Shown here: in pieces, positions 22,604 through 33,710 of the stretch | How positions within the stretch are numbered: position 1 is the first letter of the stretch | Layout of the letters: every line of letters begins with the position of its first letter | Origin: Ditylenchus dipsaci | Lineage: Eukaryota > Nematoda > Chromadorea > Rhabditida > Anguinidae | NCBI GenBank assembly: GCA_004194705.1 | Contig: SADC01000253.1 | Coordinates: 52,766-116,765 of the forward strand | Direction: 5' to 3' | DNA: 64,000 nucleotides | The notes under the pieces: generated by a model | The model's database searches: none | What the model was told of the DNA's origin: nothing | The model's input: the letters and a program-made list of their open reading frames with translations, nothing else | Program-made: the position numbers and the translations under genes

Positions 22604-23080
22604 GGCTAAAACAGCATCTGACAATAGTTAATTTTCTCCTGTTCCCAACCACCCGAAAATGAGTGATCTTTGCTCGAATTTATGTATCACCTGGTCATGT
22701 AATATCTTAAAATACAGGGCGTGATCAGAGCTATCTATTGCACATGAATTTGTGTCTGAGTGATTGAAACTTCAAACAGAATTTTCGGATTTCCTTTTAG
22801 AAGTCAGTTTTCGAAAATCCAATTTCGCGACATATTTGAATGTTTGATGTCTCGAGTGTAAGGACTTTTGAAAACTGACTTCTAAGAGGAAAACCGGAAA
22901 TTATCTGCGAAGTTTTAATCAATCAGACACAAATTTGTGTGCAATAGATAGCTCTGAACACGTCCTGCATTTTAAAATATTACACGACCAGGTGATACAT
23001 GAATTTGAACAAGTAACACTCATTTTCGGGTGGTTGGGAACAAGCGAAAATTAACTATTTTTTATTGCTGTTTTATCCGT
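22604..23080. repeat. Foldback element, about 475 bp
   Basis: The left arm has AACGGCTAAAACAGCATCTG, CCAACCACCCGAAAATGAG and CACCTGGTCATGTAAT in order. The right arm has inverted near-copies ending AACTATTTTTTATTGCTG and TTTTATCCGTT. Arms are about 230 bp. There is no coding content. Confidence 0.55.
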
Positions 23081-24662
23081 TCGAAGCCGTCCTGTTTCCG
23101 AATTTTTTTTAGCCGTCGTGTTCAGCTTGAAATTCTGCACAAAACGCAAAGTTTGTCTCGTTCAGCCTTTGGCGTGTTAACTGTAATAAAACGCTGTTTT
23201 CACAGCCAAAACTACTGAAAGAATGAGGAATTATTAGACCAAATACAAAATATGTTTTTTGGAAAACGTGCAAGAGAATGAAAAATGTGTGTTTGTAGCA
23301 CTATTAAATTTAATATTTTTATTGAATAGAGGGATTATGAAGGATATAGCGTATATATTATTGGATGTAAACAATATTTTTTGTGTTGTTGCGAACAAAT
23401 TGAAGGGTGAATAGAAAAGTATGGATTTATGTGACGAAGAAGTACAATACCGTATTTACCTTGAAAGTTTTTTTTTATCTAGTGGCTCACTCTAAAGATG
23501 GTGATAAATTGATTTGGATATTACCTTACGCATCTAGAGTAGAACCGGTATTTTTCATAAGCTCAGGAAATATTTAAAAAATTAGAAAAGACCCATTTTT
23601 TGGTTTTTTTTTTCTTTTTGGTTAACATTCGGTTTTCTCAGACATCATTCTCACTTTCCGTAAAAGGTTCACAAAATGTAGCCGGTACAATGGCTAGATA
23701 CGTAACGAGTTTTAACCATCCGGCTCCTTCCTTCTCAAAAATAGCCCGACCCGAACGAGGTATGGGTCTCGAATTTTTATTTCAAAAGTTTTATTTTATG
23801 GCTCGTAGCCGTTGGAATAAATGGTAATACCCTCACCTTCAGCAGTGTTTCCAAAATGAAAATGAGAAAACGATGAAAATGAGAATTTTCAGTGAGAAAA
23901 TGAGAATTTTTCAGTGAGAAGATGAAAAATTTTCATTTTCTTCTTAAAATGAAAATGAGAAATTTTCATTTTCATTCGATGAAAATGAAAACTTTTCATT
24001 TCCATTTGAATGAAAATGAGAAATTTTCATTGGATGAGAATGAGAATTTTTCATTTTCATTTGAATGAAAATTTTTCATTCTCATTGAATGAAAATGAAA
24101 ATTTCTCATTTTCTCACTGAAAATTCTCATTTTCACTGAAAATTCTCATTTTCACTGATAATTCTCATTTTCACTGAAAATTTGTACTTTCACTGAAATT
24201 TCTCATTTTATCATTGTAACGGTCGGTGAAAAACTAATTCACGACGCAGAAACTGCAATCATGCTGGATGTTCCATGTACCATCAAAACCAAGCGATCCT
24301 CCACTTGGATAAAAAAATTTTACGTGTTCGGCTTCCAAAACCCATTTTCTGCACTAATTTAAGCATAATAAAGTTATTTTACAGTGGTAAAATTAGGTTT
24401 TGCAAGATCTACAAAAATGTGCAAAATTCCATCAAACCGAAAATTTACTACTATTTTATAAACCCATCTTTCAATGTCCGAATGAGTGCAGAAAACAGGC
24501 TTTGGAGCTAAAAAACAGGAAAAAATCTGATCCAAGTCCAATTTGGTACATGGAACATCGAGCAAAACTACGCAAGAAAATTTTTACACTCCGTAATCTA
24601 CTGTAGACTCTAATTTTATTTGACAAAACAATTAACATCAAATTAACACCTCTCAAATACCA

Positions 24663-25926
24663 CTATTGCAGTAAACTAACAGTTGGGAACAAGACAATGA
24701 GATATTGTGACAGTCTTCTCTCCCTAGATCCTTTGAAGCACTTCAACAATTTAACAACAACAGTCCACCAATTTTCCAGATTCAGCGCAAGTACTAAACC
24801 TATTCGATTAGCGTTAAAAATCTGTTGTGTTTACCTCAATCTCATCCTCTGTCACCCTTGACCAGTTTTTCCTGCTAGCGATAACAATCACGTATTCCTC
24901 TAGCTTCAGAAAACTCTTGATTACTTCGGTGGCAGAACCTTAGCGTGTAGCGGACGGGAATATTAATCTCTTATGCGCAATCGAGTCAAGATCCTGGAAA
25001 AGCAGTAAGAACAGCCATGACTTGCAAGTAAAACAGTACCTCCAATGCCTGATTCGAATGTCTGAAAGTCCAAATATCGACAGTGACACATGGTTTGAGC
25101 TTCAGATCACCAAGTTCTTGCTTGAGAGGATTCTTCACAACTGTTGCTCGCTTTCTCAGTCGGCTTTTTAACGTAGAATGGCTCTTGGGTAACTACAACA
25201 AGACTATTGAGAATTTTAGTAAATAATACAGTCGAACTTCTCTATAAGCTACACCTCGGACCGATCCTAAATGTAGCATATACAAAGGTGTAGCTTATAT
25301 AGGGGTATATTATACGGAACATACCCTACTCGGGACCGGACTTAGGTGTAGCTTATAAAGAGGTGAAGCTTATATGGAGAGTAGCTTATAAAGAAGTTCG
25401 ACTGTAATGATATTGTACCTTGAAATTCCTGTTGAGCAAGTCCACAAATCGACGAATAGCTGGATGCAGAAAAGAGTTGAAAAAATTGAATCTAAATTGA
25501 TAGAATGGCCAGAACATTAGTGAATGCTAACTCAATCTTGCCTATCCTAGAAGATTAAAACGTGATATGAAAAGCGACAGATCAATGGAAGTATACCTGG
25601 TCAAATTTTTCACATCGCTAGAATGATATTCCATGCATGTTTCGTCCTCTTGGCTGTAATGCATGGCTTCCCAATGGTACTTCAATGTTGTAGACGACGC
25701 ACTGGAACTTTTGTACTTCTAAAAGGTTTGGCCACATGAAGAAGCGATTCAAAGTTTCAGTTGTACCTGATCACATGATTTACATTTCAAAAGGCTGATC
25801 TGATTTTGAGTTATTTCCTCGAATTTTTCCCAGATCGGATCGACCAACTTCCTGTTCTTTACTTGAAGAACGATTGGACTTCCATCGCCAGTCCAGTTTC
25901 CAGACGATTCATCGCTTTCGTTGCCG
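24663..25926 (-). pseudogene. hAT transposase relic with BED zinc finger
   Basis: Six exon-like segments read on the minus strand: about 25926-25767, 25718-25597, 25491-25419, 25192-25040, 24993-24835 and 24799-24663. The first two encode a BED finger: VDPIWEKFEEITQ, KCKSCDQ, then TLKYHWEAMH. The fourth has LKPCVTVDIWTFRHSNQA, like the hAT TDxWT segment. The last two (NWSRVTEDEIE, LLKCFKGS, RRLSQY, FPTVSLL) match the region around LKPF..AT..LS....PTISL of hAT transposases. Decay is clear: a TAA inside the fifth exon at about 24940, a phase clash before the last exon, no good start codon, and loss of the segment between DIWTFRH and the LKPF region. A MITE (25229-25404) sits in one intron. Confidence 0.75.
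25229..25404. mobile_element. Pogo/Tigger-like MITE, 176 bp
   Basis: The ends are CAGTCGAACTTCTCTATAAG and the inverse, with TA on both sides. It contains three further copies of GGTGTAGCTTATA. It is inserted in an intron of the hAT transposase relic. Confidence 0.65.
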
Positions 25927-26629
25927 AATCACATGTAGATGTTGCTCAAATAATACCATTTAGACGTTTCTAGTGTCTTTTTCAGTGAGAATCTGATAAA
26001 ATTAAGAAGCGATGAAAATAAGAATTATTAGTGAAAATGAGAATTATCAGTGAAAATGAGAATTTTCAGTGAAAATGAGAATTTTCAGTGAAAATGAGAA
26101 TTTTCAGTGAAAATGAGAATTTTCAGTGAAAATGAGAATTTCAGTGAGAAAATGAGAAATTTTCATTTTCATTCAATGAGAATGAAAAATTTTCATTCAA
26201 ATGAAAATGAGAAATTCTCATTCTTATCCAATGAAAATTTCTCATTTTCATTCAAATGGAAATGAAAAGTTTTCATTTTCATCGAATGAAAATGAAAATT
26301 TCTCATTTTCATTTTATTAAGAAAGTGAAAATGAGAAAATTTTCATTTTCATTCTTTCAAGAAAATGAAAATGAGAAAATTTTCATTTTTCATTTTGGAA
26401 ACACTGACCTTCAGACATATAAAAAATATGTAAAAAAATTAATCCCTACTGGATTACTATTATTAAGGTTCGAATCCCGGTGATGGCAAACTATTTGTTC
26501 CTGGGTCGTTTTTTCCATGGTTTGTTCATACCAAAACAGCTATTTAAATCGCAGAAACTCCAGCTCATGAGTACTTTCAGACTGCGTAGTACTCAGGTGG
26601 TAGTCCAAAACACATGGTATTTTGGTGAG

Positions 26630-26868
26630 ACTGACATTCGACTCGCTACAAATTGTGACTCGCTACAGTTTTTTCAAATTGGCGCGTTTTGGTGCTCAGT
26701 CTGGGACACACTTTTGAGCCCGTCCTAACATGCGCTGGCCTACCTTGCCTAAGCCTAAGGCCTAAGTTAAAAAAAAGTTAAAAGAACATGCAAAAAACAG
26801 TCAAAAATGAAATTAAAAAATTCAATTCTGTAGCGAGTCACAATTTGTAGCGAGTCGCAGTTTTACCT
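26630..26868. mobile_element. Short element with GACTCGCTAC arms, 8-bp repeat TTGGTGAG
   Basis: TTGGTGAG occurs at 26622-26629 and 26869-26876. The arms TCGACTCGCTACAAATTGTG and its inverse are near the ends. The middle carries GCCCGTCCTAACATGCGCTG followed by GCCTACC, a block also found at about 21420 (inverted) and 39945. It is related to the CTCGATAC arrays at 10862, 37472 and 40165. Confidence 0.55.
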
Positions 26869-26939
26869 TTGGTGAGTGTATTTAGGAATAAACTCTCATG
26901 TGATAGTATTTGGCAGCCTAAATATCGTTATTTACCTGA

Positions 26940-27146
26940 TTCTGACACCGGATTCGTGTTCAGCATCGTCGGTTGGATGCCCAGGTACTTGAAAATCTAA
27001 AAATTGTACTCAAATTTGGAACACTGAATTTTTTTTTCAATTTTTTTTTTCTTGAGAGGAATCTGAAATTGGACAGAAAGTTAAAATTTGAGCATGGTGA
27101 ATCTGTAATCGACCATGCTGAACACGAATTCGGTGTCAGAATCAGG
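26940..27146. repeat. Palindromic repeat with CTGACACCGGATTCGTGTTC ends
   Basis: Left TGACACCGGATTCGTGTTCAG and right CTGAACACGAATTCGGTGTC are reverse complements, and the inner words CATGGTGAATC pair less well. The GAACACGA word also occurs in the dispersed repeats at 13805, 17590 and 27700. Confidence 0.45.
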
Positions 27147-27164
27147 TTTTTTTTCTAATAGGGA

Positions 27165-27295
27165 CGTCAAAAATTGGAATTTCGCGGAATTGTCCGTCGC
27201 GGAATTATCTGTCGTGGAATTATCTGTCGTGGAATTATCCGTCGCGGAATCATCCTTCGCGGAATTGTCTCCCGCGAAATTTCGCCGTGCCGTTT
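27165..27295. repeat. Tandem array of a 15-bp unit (CGCGGAATTRTCYGT)
   Basis: Seven imperfect copies of GCGGAATTGTCCGTC follow one another. The design resembles one arm of the array-armed elements, but an inverted partner was not found nearby. Confidence 0.6.
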
Positions 27296-27299
27296 TTAG

Positions 27300-28700
27300 T
27301 CATCAGTGTATAGCATTCGACAGAGCAGGAAAAACTGCGCCAGGGAAAGCTTTAAAATAGAGGGAAAACGGCTTGACTATAGAATCCCCCACAGGGAGTG
27401 CTCGGATGGAGAAGATAACCTCATATTCGTGTTTCTTGACCCCGATTTTATGAGAAAGCCGCGTGTTTTTTTGATTCTGAGAAAAAAATTCGAACCACAG
27501 GGGGATCATGGTTTTTTAGTCAAACTTTGAAAACCTACTCGAAAGATCATCTCTCTCTTAATACAAATCATTGTAATCAATAATAAAAGTTGACGAGATA
27601 TGCCCTTTCAAAGTTGCATATGCAAAAATCTTGACTTGGCTGGTTTTGAGGGGCACCTGACCCTTCAGAAGCAACTCTTTTGCAATTTTTTTCAACATCG
27701 TGTTCGTCGCAAAATTCTGCACCAGGATGTACACTTAGAACAATCAGGCATTCCAGTATTAACAAAAAAAAGTTAAATTTTTTTAGCAAAAGAATATTAC
27801 AAATTCTCGCGCCGCCTTTGAAGGTTAGGTTGGTTATAAATGCTAAAAAAACCAGGTTGGAACGTCAACAATATTGGTAGTGACTGCTTTTTGCTTTGGT
27901 GAACATGAAGCAGGAGGATTGACTGTGTAAACAAACAAAAGAACCTATTTTAAGTTTGGTCGGTAATTTTTGCAGTAAAGCAGACTTATTTTTGGAGGCA
28001 GAAGTCAGCTTCTTGTTTGCAAACCCACTTTTAGCAAGTGTCTGACTGTTAGCACACATAGTGAATTTTGGTAAAAATGCAAGTTGGTTATTATTGGGTA
28101 TCAACAAAAGTTTCAGGAACGCTCGTATGACTGCTTTTTAGTGCAATTTTTAAAATTTTATTTATATGACTAGTAATATTTTTCATATAAATTGATGTTT
28201 CCCGCCATCATAATGAAAAAACCGCAAAAAATACTTTGTATTAGAAGCAAAAAAAAATTATTTTGCATTTTTCGCCTAGGTCCCCCTGCAGTGATTTTAG
28301 GCCATGAGAACAAAAAATTTATTTTTGAATAAGGAAAAGTAATTCTTTTAAATTGACTAAAAATATGATATCAGCGACCACTACACAGTCATATGGTGCA
28401 AAAAACCGGAAATTAGGGGATGGATGAGAAAAGCGGTCCCGCAAACAGCCAAAATTCGAGGATTAGTCATGGTTATTATTATTTCTGGTGACAAGGAGGA
28501 CACACGGTTAGTAGGTTTTCCCTGCACCTGCACACTCCCGCCAGTGCCTACCAATCCAAACAAAAAACATGAACACAAACAGAGTGATATGATGATTTAT
28601 TCGTCAAAACGGGGCCGCCCAAAAAAAGTTCTCGCAGAGATACAAACTTGAAGAGATAAATATTTGTGAACTAGTAATGATTTTACTTAAGCAACGAGTA
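27300..28700. other. No gene seen; dispersed repeats and AT-rich DNA
   Basis: A copy of the GAACACGA repeat family lies at about 27600-27730 on the minus strand. The rest, up to the 3' region of the small gene at 28712, shows no conserved coding segments. Confidence 0.35.
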
Positions 28701-28711
28701 TGTGGAATAAA

Positions 28712-29737
28712 TCAATCTTCGGCAGCGAAATCTTGGTCCGTGTTGAACTTCTTGGAGAAATCATGATGCTGCTTCTTGCGCAGAACGTTCTGAGGGTGCG
28801 AGATCTTGGTAGTCCTACGGTTCTGAGCCTTGCCATTGGCCAACAACTGAGTGCACGGCGACATCTGAAAAATAGTCAGATAAATTGGATTGTGTGGACT
28901 TCTTAAGAGAATTGTACCAAGGCATCACTCGGCGAATTGGTCTTGAACTCCATGCGAGACTGGCGAACCTTGGTCAAGGCCGGAGTGCATCCACCCTAAA
29001 ATGGTATATTGTAGGTAGGAGTTTATGTGATCACTTAGAGTCCCCAAATATATTATAATCTTAAATATCCTCTGCTTAATTCGTAGTTTCGATTTAAACG
29101 AGAGGTCTTTCACGATTGAAACCACTGCACGACAGAGTTGATTTTACAGTTACAACTTTTACAACTATGAATACTTGATGACATGAAGTTAGTGAGAAAT
29201 CACGTATTACATGCTAGGGTTGTGGAATTCTCCGGAAATTCGGAGAATTCTCCGCAATTTTTAGTCCTACATTAAATCCTACATTTACTCGAGAGAAAAC
29301 TCCGAGAATTCTCCGATTTTTATTTTTTCGGAGAATCATACAACTAGAGAATCGGGCGCTGCGATACATCGCAGCGCAACATCGCAGCACGCAGCAAATT
29401 TGGGCCAAAAACATCGCAGCGCAACAGCGTACCGCGCAACAGCGCAGCATCGCAAAAAGGCAAAACCGATGCTCTACCCACAACCCTATTACATACTGAC
29501 ATAATCGGTTAACATCACATGCCAGAAGGCCCATGTCAATGCGTCCGATAAAAAATGAAATTTTTAACATACTGTTTGCAGCATCTTCTCTTGCACACTT
29601 GAAGGAATAGGAGATGTGAAGACATTGGCGTTTTTCTTGTTTCCATCTGTCCCCATCTCTGTCTGACTTTCTTTACCATTTTCAGTTTTCGGAGCAGCAG
29701 TCAACGAGTTGGTAGCTGAGGCATGATTTTCGCTCAT
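28712..29737 (-). CDS. Unrecognised small protein, 131 aa, three exons
   Basis: Exons 29737-29573, 28995-28918 and 28864-28712 join in phase 0 at both junctions, with good GT-AG sites and a clean frame from ATG to TGA. The protein starts MSENHASATNSLTAAP. It has short TSP and NSP motifs (FTSPIPSSVQEKM, EFKTNSPSDAL, MSPCTQLLANGK) and a basic segment (NRRTTKISHPQNVLRKKQ). It ends DFAAED. There is no signal peptide, membrane segment or domain that I recognise. The mix of polar, basic and Ser/Thr-Pro sites suggests a small, perhaps phosphorylated, nuclear or cytosolic protein; that is inference. Intron 1 (28996-29572) contains the hAT-like element 29215-29488. Confidence 0.7.
29215..29488. mobile_element. 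hAT-like element, 274 bp, in an intron of the small gene
   Basis: The ends are TAGGGTTGTGG and the inverse. Flanks are TTACATGC (29207-29214) and TTACATAC (29489-29496), 7 of 8 bases alike. The left arm repeats TTCTCCGGAA and GGAGAATTCTCCG. The right arm repeats CATCGCAGCGCAACAGCG. Confidence 0.65.
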
Positions 29738-29799
29738 TTTCTGATTCTTGAAATAGCAGCAGCTAAATTAGTAATAGGGAGCACCTTCAGTAAATCCCC

Positions 29800-30500
29800 A
29801 GCAGTCAACGATAACACGTTGTCTGTGTATACGCGTAGAAAAAATTTGCTTTAATTTGCTATATCGATTAGTACTCATGTGCTGATGTGATAAACAAACT
29901 ATTCTTGACTCTATGTGACTGCTGTGGTATACCAAAGTTGACTGCTGGGGGTTTACCAAAGTTTAGCCAATAAAAGTTATTAATCGAGAAATAGGCACAG
30001 AGTTGTACATAGAAGGGAAAAATATGAAGAGCACTCTCGTAAAAACATTCAAATCTAGAATTGGCGCTCATTTCTTTTTCAAAATGCAATAAATTCCAAG
30101 AAACACGCTCTGACCACTAATTTCGAAACTCAAACCTAAACTCTTTTTTATTCCAACCGTTGACAATAAAAGGTGAATTTGAGATATCAGGTCATGGTCC
30201 TGGTATTCAATGATTTATAGAATTCTGAGAGTCAAGACCCCGACCAGATATTAGGTCAAGGGTTGGTGCCCTATTTTTCACTACCTACCCTATACCACAC
30301 AAAAAAAAGAGACAAAATAATGATCCAGATATACACGTGTATATTCGAAAAATTTTTGGTCGATCTTATGGTCCTCTGCGGTTTTCGGTTTATTTTGCCA
30401 TTTATGCCGGTCTTCGGTTCGCCGACCGATAAACTACCCAATTTTAAAGCCAAGTGCTCGAACTCTAAATTCGAATATTTTTTTCAGTTGGTAAACGACA
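29800..30500. other. No gene seen upstream of the small gene
   Basis: This includes the presumed promoter region of the 28712-29737 gene. No clear TATA box or conserved block stands out. Confidence 0.3.
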
Positions 30501-30502
30501 AC

Positions 30503-30672
30503 CGGCCCTAGTGCAAAAGCGGTTGCCAAAATTTGCCTTGGTCTCCCTCCTTGGGTGGTGGTTTTGAAGGTCTTTCATCTTTCATCAAAGTTATATCATA
30601 TTTTAATTAAGGTATATTTCGCAAAAAACAACAGGGGAGACCAAGGCAAATTTTGGCAACCGCTTCTGCACT
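30503..30672. mobile_element. MITE, 170 bp, with 42-bp inverted ends
   Basis: CCTAGTGCAAAAGCGGTTGC at the left pairs with GCAACCGCTTCTGCACTAGG at the right, and the pairing continues through GGTCTCCC. The word AGTTGGTAAACGACAAC occurs directly on both sides (about 30486 and 30679), an unusually long flanking direct repeat. Confidence 0.55.
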
Positions 30673-30856
30673 AGGACCTAGTTGGTAAACGACAACACTA
30701 TACAGGATAAAAGTTGTTGTGTTTCTCTTTATCATTGGCTCGCTTTTATTACTTTGAGATAACTGAACACATAAGAAAAAATGACCTTGGTATAAAATAC
30801 CCCGCTCCATAAATTTTGGCATATAGACGTTTCCCAAATATTCCAGAATTGGAATA

Positions 30857-31060
30857 CAGTCGACGCTCGATATAACGAACCCACCAAAAGTTCGTTCCCA
30901 CCTTGGGTCCGACACTTTTTTACCTCGATTTTTTTGATTTTTCGCCAGATGTATTCGGCTAAAAATCGCAAGGATTCCGATTTTACCGGTCTTTTTTGTG
31001 AATGGCAACAGTTTTGGCAAAAAGACCCGCACCGCTCGATGTAACGAACCGAAATTTTCA
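30857..31060. mobile_element. Pogo/Tigger-like MITE, right end decayed
   Basis: It begins CAGTCGACGCTCGATATAAC after TA and continues with AAAAGTTCGTTCCCACCTTG, the inner block shared with 36704, 47580 and 56096. An inverted counterpart (CTCGATGTAACGAACC) lies at about 31036, after which the end is lost. Confidence 0.5.
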
Positions 31061-31445
31061 AAACATGGGTTTTCCGAAAATGTGTTTTTTCATGGTAAGC
31101 ATTTTTTGGCCCTGAAAACGGTTAAAAAGGCATAAAAAGTATGGGAAGAGCATTTTCCCCCTTGCGATTATTGGTCATTTTTTGACTGTGTCATCTCTAT
31201 TAGACCTAAAATTATGAGATTTGAATATAGTTTTGTTGCTTTTCTAGTCAACAACTGTCTTAAATTTGCGAAATCAGCCAGAAACCATATATTCCGGTTT
31301 ATGTCTACTTTATCTATCGGTCTATTTTATTACTTTTTAAAGATTAGCAGTCATTTTCTAGAGTCAGGAATACGCAAGGTACCTCATAAAAAAATTAGTA
31401 GTATAATTACTTCAGGAATGAGGTAGCTTGATTTACAGAAATTAC

Positions 31446-32201
31446 TAGTGTTGCAGTGCGGTTAAACCGCGGTTAAAACCGCACCGCAAATTATCGAAAA
31501 ACCGCACCGCAAAACCGCCCGCACTCAAATGAAAAACCGCGGTTAACCGCATGATGCGATCCGCATCTCGAAAGACTCTTCTATCAATGCTATAATAATT
31601 GTTGAGTATAGTCAATACTGTCTTTTCTTTATTCTTCGGTGTTTGTGATTCCAATTTTTTGGTTACGTCTCACAACATCTGTCCAGTTTTTTCATCTATT
31701 CAAAAAGTAGAAAATCTCCCCGGGTTTTGCGAATATCTTCCATATCAAAAACTAAGTCGGCATATTTTGGCGACTGTATCATAAAACATTTTTTGATATT
31801 TCAGCTTGAAGAAATACACTTCATCTAAGGTGTAATAATCCAGGTAAATCCAGAAGTGGGCAAATTTTCTCAAACCTGAGCATATTATATCAAAGACTGG
31901 GTACATTTTCGCCTTTTTGATTGAAACAAAGAAATCGAGCCCTTTTGCCAAAACTGGGCAGTTTTATGTTTTGTCTATAGGGTTTGTTGTTTGAAAGAGT
32001 GAATGAAGAATTTCCATGGTGATTCTCTCTGCGTATAGCAGTTTTACTGTGGTTTTTTTTAACTGATTTGTGAAAAATTCACGTAAAAAAACGCGAACAC
32101 GCGGTTAAACCGCAATTATCTTGAGAGATTTAACCGCAAATCGTAAATTTTTAAAAAAAACCGCACCGCAAAACCGCCCGCAACCCCTGTCCGCAACACT
32201 A
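31446..32201. mobile_element. hAT-like element, 756 bp, with CGGTTAAACCGC arrays
   Basis: The ends TAGTGTTGC and GCAACACTA are flanked by the perfect 8-bp repeat GAAATTAC (31438-31445 and 32202-32209). Arms at 31450-31560 and 32098-32195 repeat GCGGTTAAACCGC and AAACCGCACCGC. The interior is AT-rich without recognisable coding sequence. Confidence 0.8.
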
Positions 32202-32349
32202 GAAATTACCGACTTTCGGACGATAATCAAATTTCTATTTGTGGTTTTAACTGTAGCTTAGCTATTATGCTTGTGGAATCATGCCTGATAATCTAGCTAG
32301 ATTCTCAAGACCCTGTCAATTATTTTTGTAAATGTGAAATAACATGTGA

Positions 32350-32410
32350 AAAAAAATAAAGTTCACAACCATGGGGACTCGAACCAGCGAACCTCGAACC
32401 TCGAACAGCT
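32350..32410 (-). repeat. SINE-like tail with B box
   Basis: On the minus strand GCTGGTTCGAGTCCCCATGG fits a Pol III B box and is followed by GTGAACTTTATTTTTTTTC. Similar segments occur at 38585-38640 (minus) and 39325-39372 (plus). Confidence 0.4.
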
Positions 32411-32487
32411 TAGAAGGTGGTTTAATTTGAATTTAAACGATTTCCATGCGGGACCAGATACGGACAAGAGATACACTCCCCCTTTGA

Positions 32488-32730
32488 AGGGGCATGCCCG
32501 TGCCCGACACGGAGAAAAGGCGGGGACCAGCACTTTTTTTTTTCTCGATCAAGTTTTACATGCATACGCATTCAGATTTTTTAAGTTTTCTGCCTAGTTT
32601 TTAAAAGTAGTATAGTGTCATTAATATTAAATTTGACGCATAAAGTAGAACGATTAAATAGAAAAATAGAACGATTAAAAAAAATTGCTGGTCCCCGCCT
32701 TAACTTTTTGAAACGCACGGGCATGCCCTT
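32488..32730. mobile_element. TTAA-target MITE
   Basis: The inverted ends are AGGGGCATGCCCGTG and CACGGGCATGCCCTTT; the left flank is TTGA and the right flank TTAA. Subterminal GGCGGGGACCAGCA pairs with TGCTGGTCCCCGCC. A hAT-like element has inserted at its right edge. Confidence 0.6.
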
Positions 32731-32737
32731 TTAAGAT

Positions 32738-33702
32738 CAGTGCTCCGAATAGAAAATTTTGAAAATAAGGACATTTTCGAAAAAAAAATATTTTTACGCA
32801 AAAAAAAGGAAATTTTTCGAAACATGCTAAAAACAGTCTCAAACATTTTTTTTTACATCAAATCATAACAATTTCAAATAAATAAACCAAACAATGTTAT
32901 TTCATACCCATTTTTTTCCTCCTTGAATTTTCTTTCTCAGTTCGTTGTTCTTCATAAGCAGTTGATAGTCGCCGGTACAAATTAGTTGGCCACCTCGGAG
33001 TCGGAGAAAATTCAGCGGAAGAGAGCAAAGAGCAGCAGTTCGTTAGGACAAAGACTTGGTTGTGAGTGGCGACATGGAAGCCACGTTACTTCAGCAGCAG
33101 CAGTCCTGTCATCGATGGCAGTCGGCGCACTTCGGGTTGGGATGAAGTTGAAAATAGATCTGAAAAAATTATTTATATTAACAACTTATTTATATCATCA
33201 AGTAAAAAAAACCTTGTTGTGTTGGCGGCCTTGGCGTTTACCTTGCGCTTCTCGTTTTCTTGATGCTATCGCAGCCAGATTGATTTCATCATTGCATGGA
33301 TACAGTGAGCGGGAAAAAAGTCGTCTTCGCCGTGAACTTCTCGGTGAACCCTGGCTTGAATGAGTCATTGCAGGATTAGTCATTGCAGCAGCTGTAACGG
33401 ATTAGTCATTGCAGCAGCTGTCACAAAAAAGACGATGAAAACGAAGGAAAATATAGAGAACACCGACAAAATAAAAGAGAAGACAAGCAGAAGTTCAAGT
33501 AAAAAAATGCGCAGCATGCGAAAATTTCGAAAATGTGTGATGTTTTCTTCGATTTTTAGCGCCAATTTTAAAAATAAGGACAAAATGAGGACGCTTAGCC
33601 AAAATAAGAACATTTCTTATTAATAAGGACATTTTATTTTCTTAAGATTCGGAGCCTCAAAATAAGGACAAATCTTATTAATAAGGACGATTCGGAGCCC
33701 TG
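32738..33702. mobile_element. hAT-like element, 965 bp, carrying a spliced frame
   Basis: The ends CAGTGCTCCGAAT and, inverted, CAGGGCTCCGAAT are flanked by the perfect 8-bp repeat TTTAAGAT (32730-32737 and 33703-33710). The arms contain AATAAGGACA words. The interior has a possible two-exon coding piece on the minus strand (33065-33384). Confidence 0.78.
33065..33384 (-). CDS. Possible captured or residual exons inside a hAT-like element
   Basis: An open segment on the minus strand ends ...KRQGRQHNK at 33213 with a GT donor. It is followed by a 53-nt intron with a TTTTTTCAG acceptor, and reading resumes at 33159 (IYFQLHPNPKCADCHR, then stop). The first segment is rich in Ser and Arg (SSQGSPRSSRRRRLFS) and includes DEINLAAIASRKREAQG. 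I do not recognise the protein. Intron size and sites look like real introns of this genome. It could be a fragment of a host gene or a decayed transposon gene, and the open frame could also be chance. Confidence 0.25.
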
Positions 33703-33710
33703 TTTAAGAT

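Larger units (their letters stand above)
23843..26406. mobile_element. hAT element with decayed transposase and GAAAATGAG arrays
   Basis: The perfect 8-bp repeat ACCTTCAG flanks it (23835-23842 and 26407-26414). The ends are CAGTGTTTCCAAAATGAAAA and the inverse, a good hAT terminus. Arms at 23850-24215 and 25985-26400 consist of tens of copies of GAAAATGAGAATTTTCAGT-like words in inverted orientation. The interior holds exons of a hAT transposase on the minus strand, interrupted by a pogo-like MITE at 25229-25404. It is the best evidence in the window for what mobilises the array-armed elements. Confidence 0.85.

Noticed and set aside
33065..33384. A named SR-type splicing factor
   Set aside because: The Arg/Ser stretch is short and the rest matches nothing I can name; left as an unassigned spliced frame.
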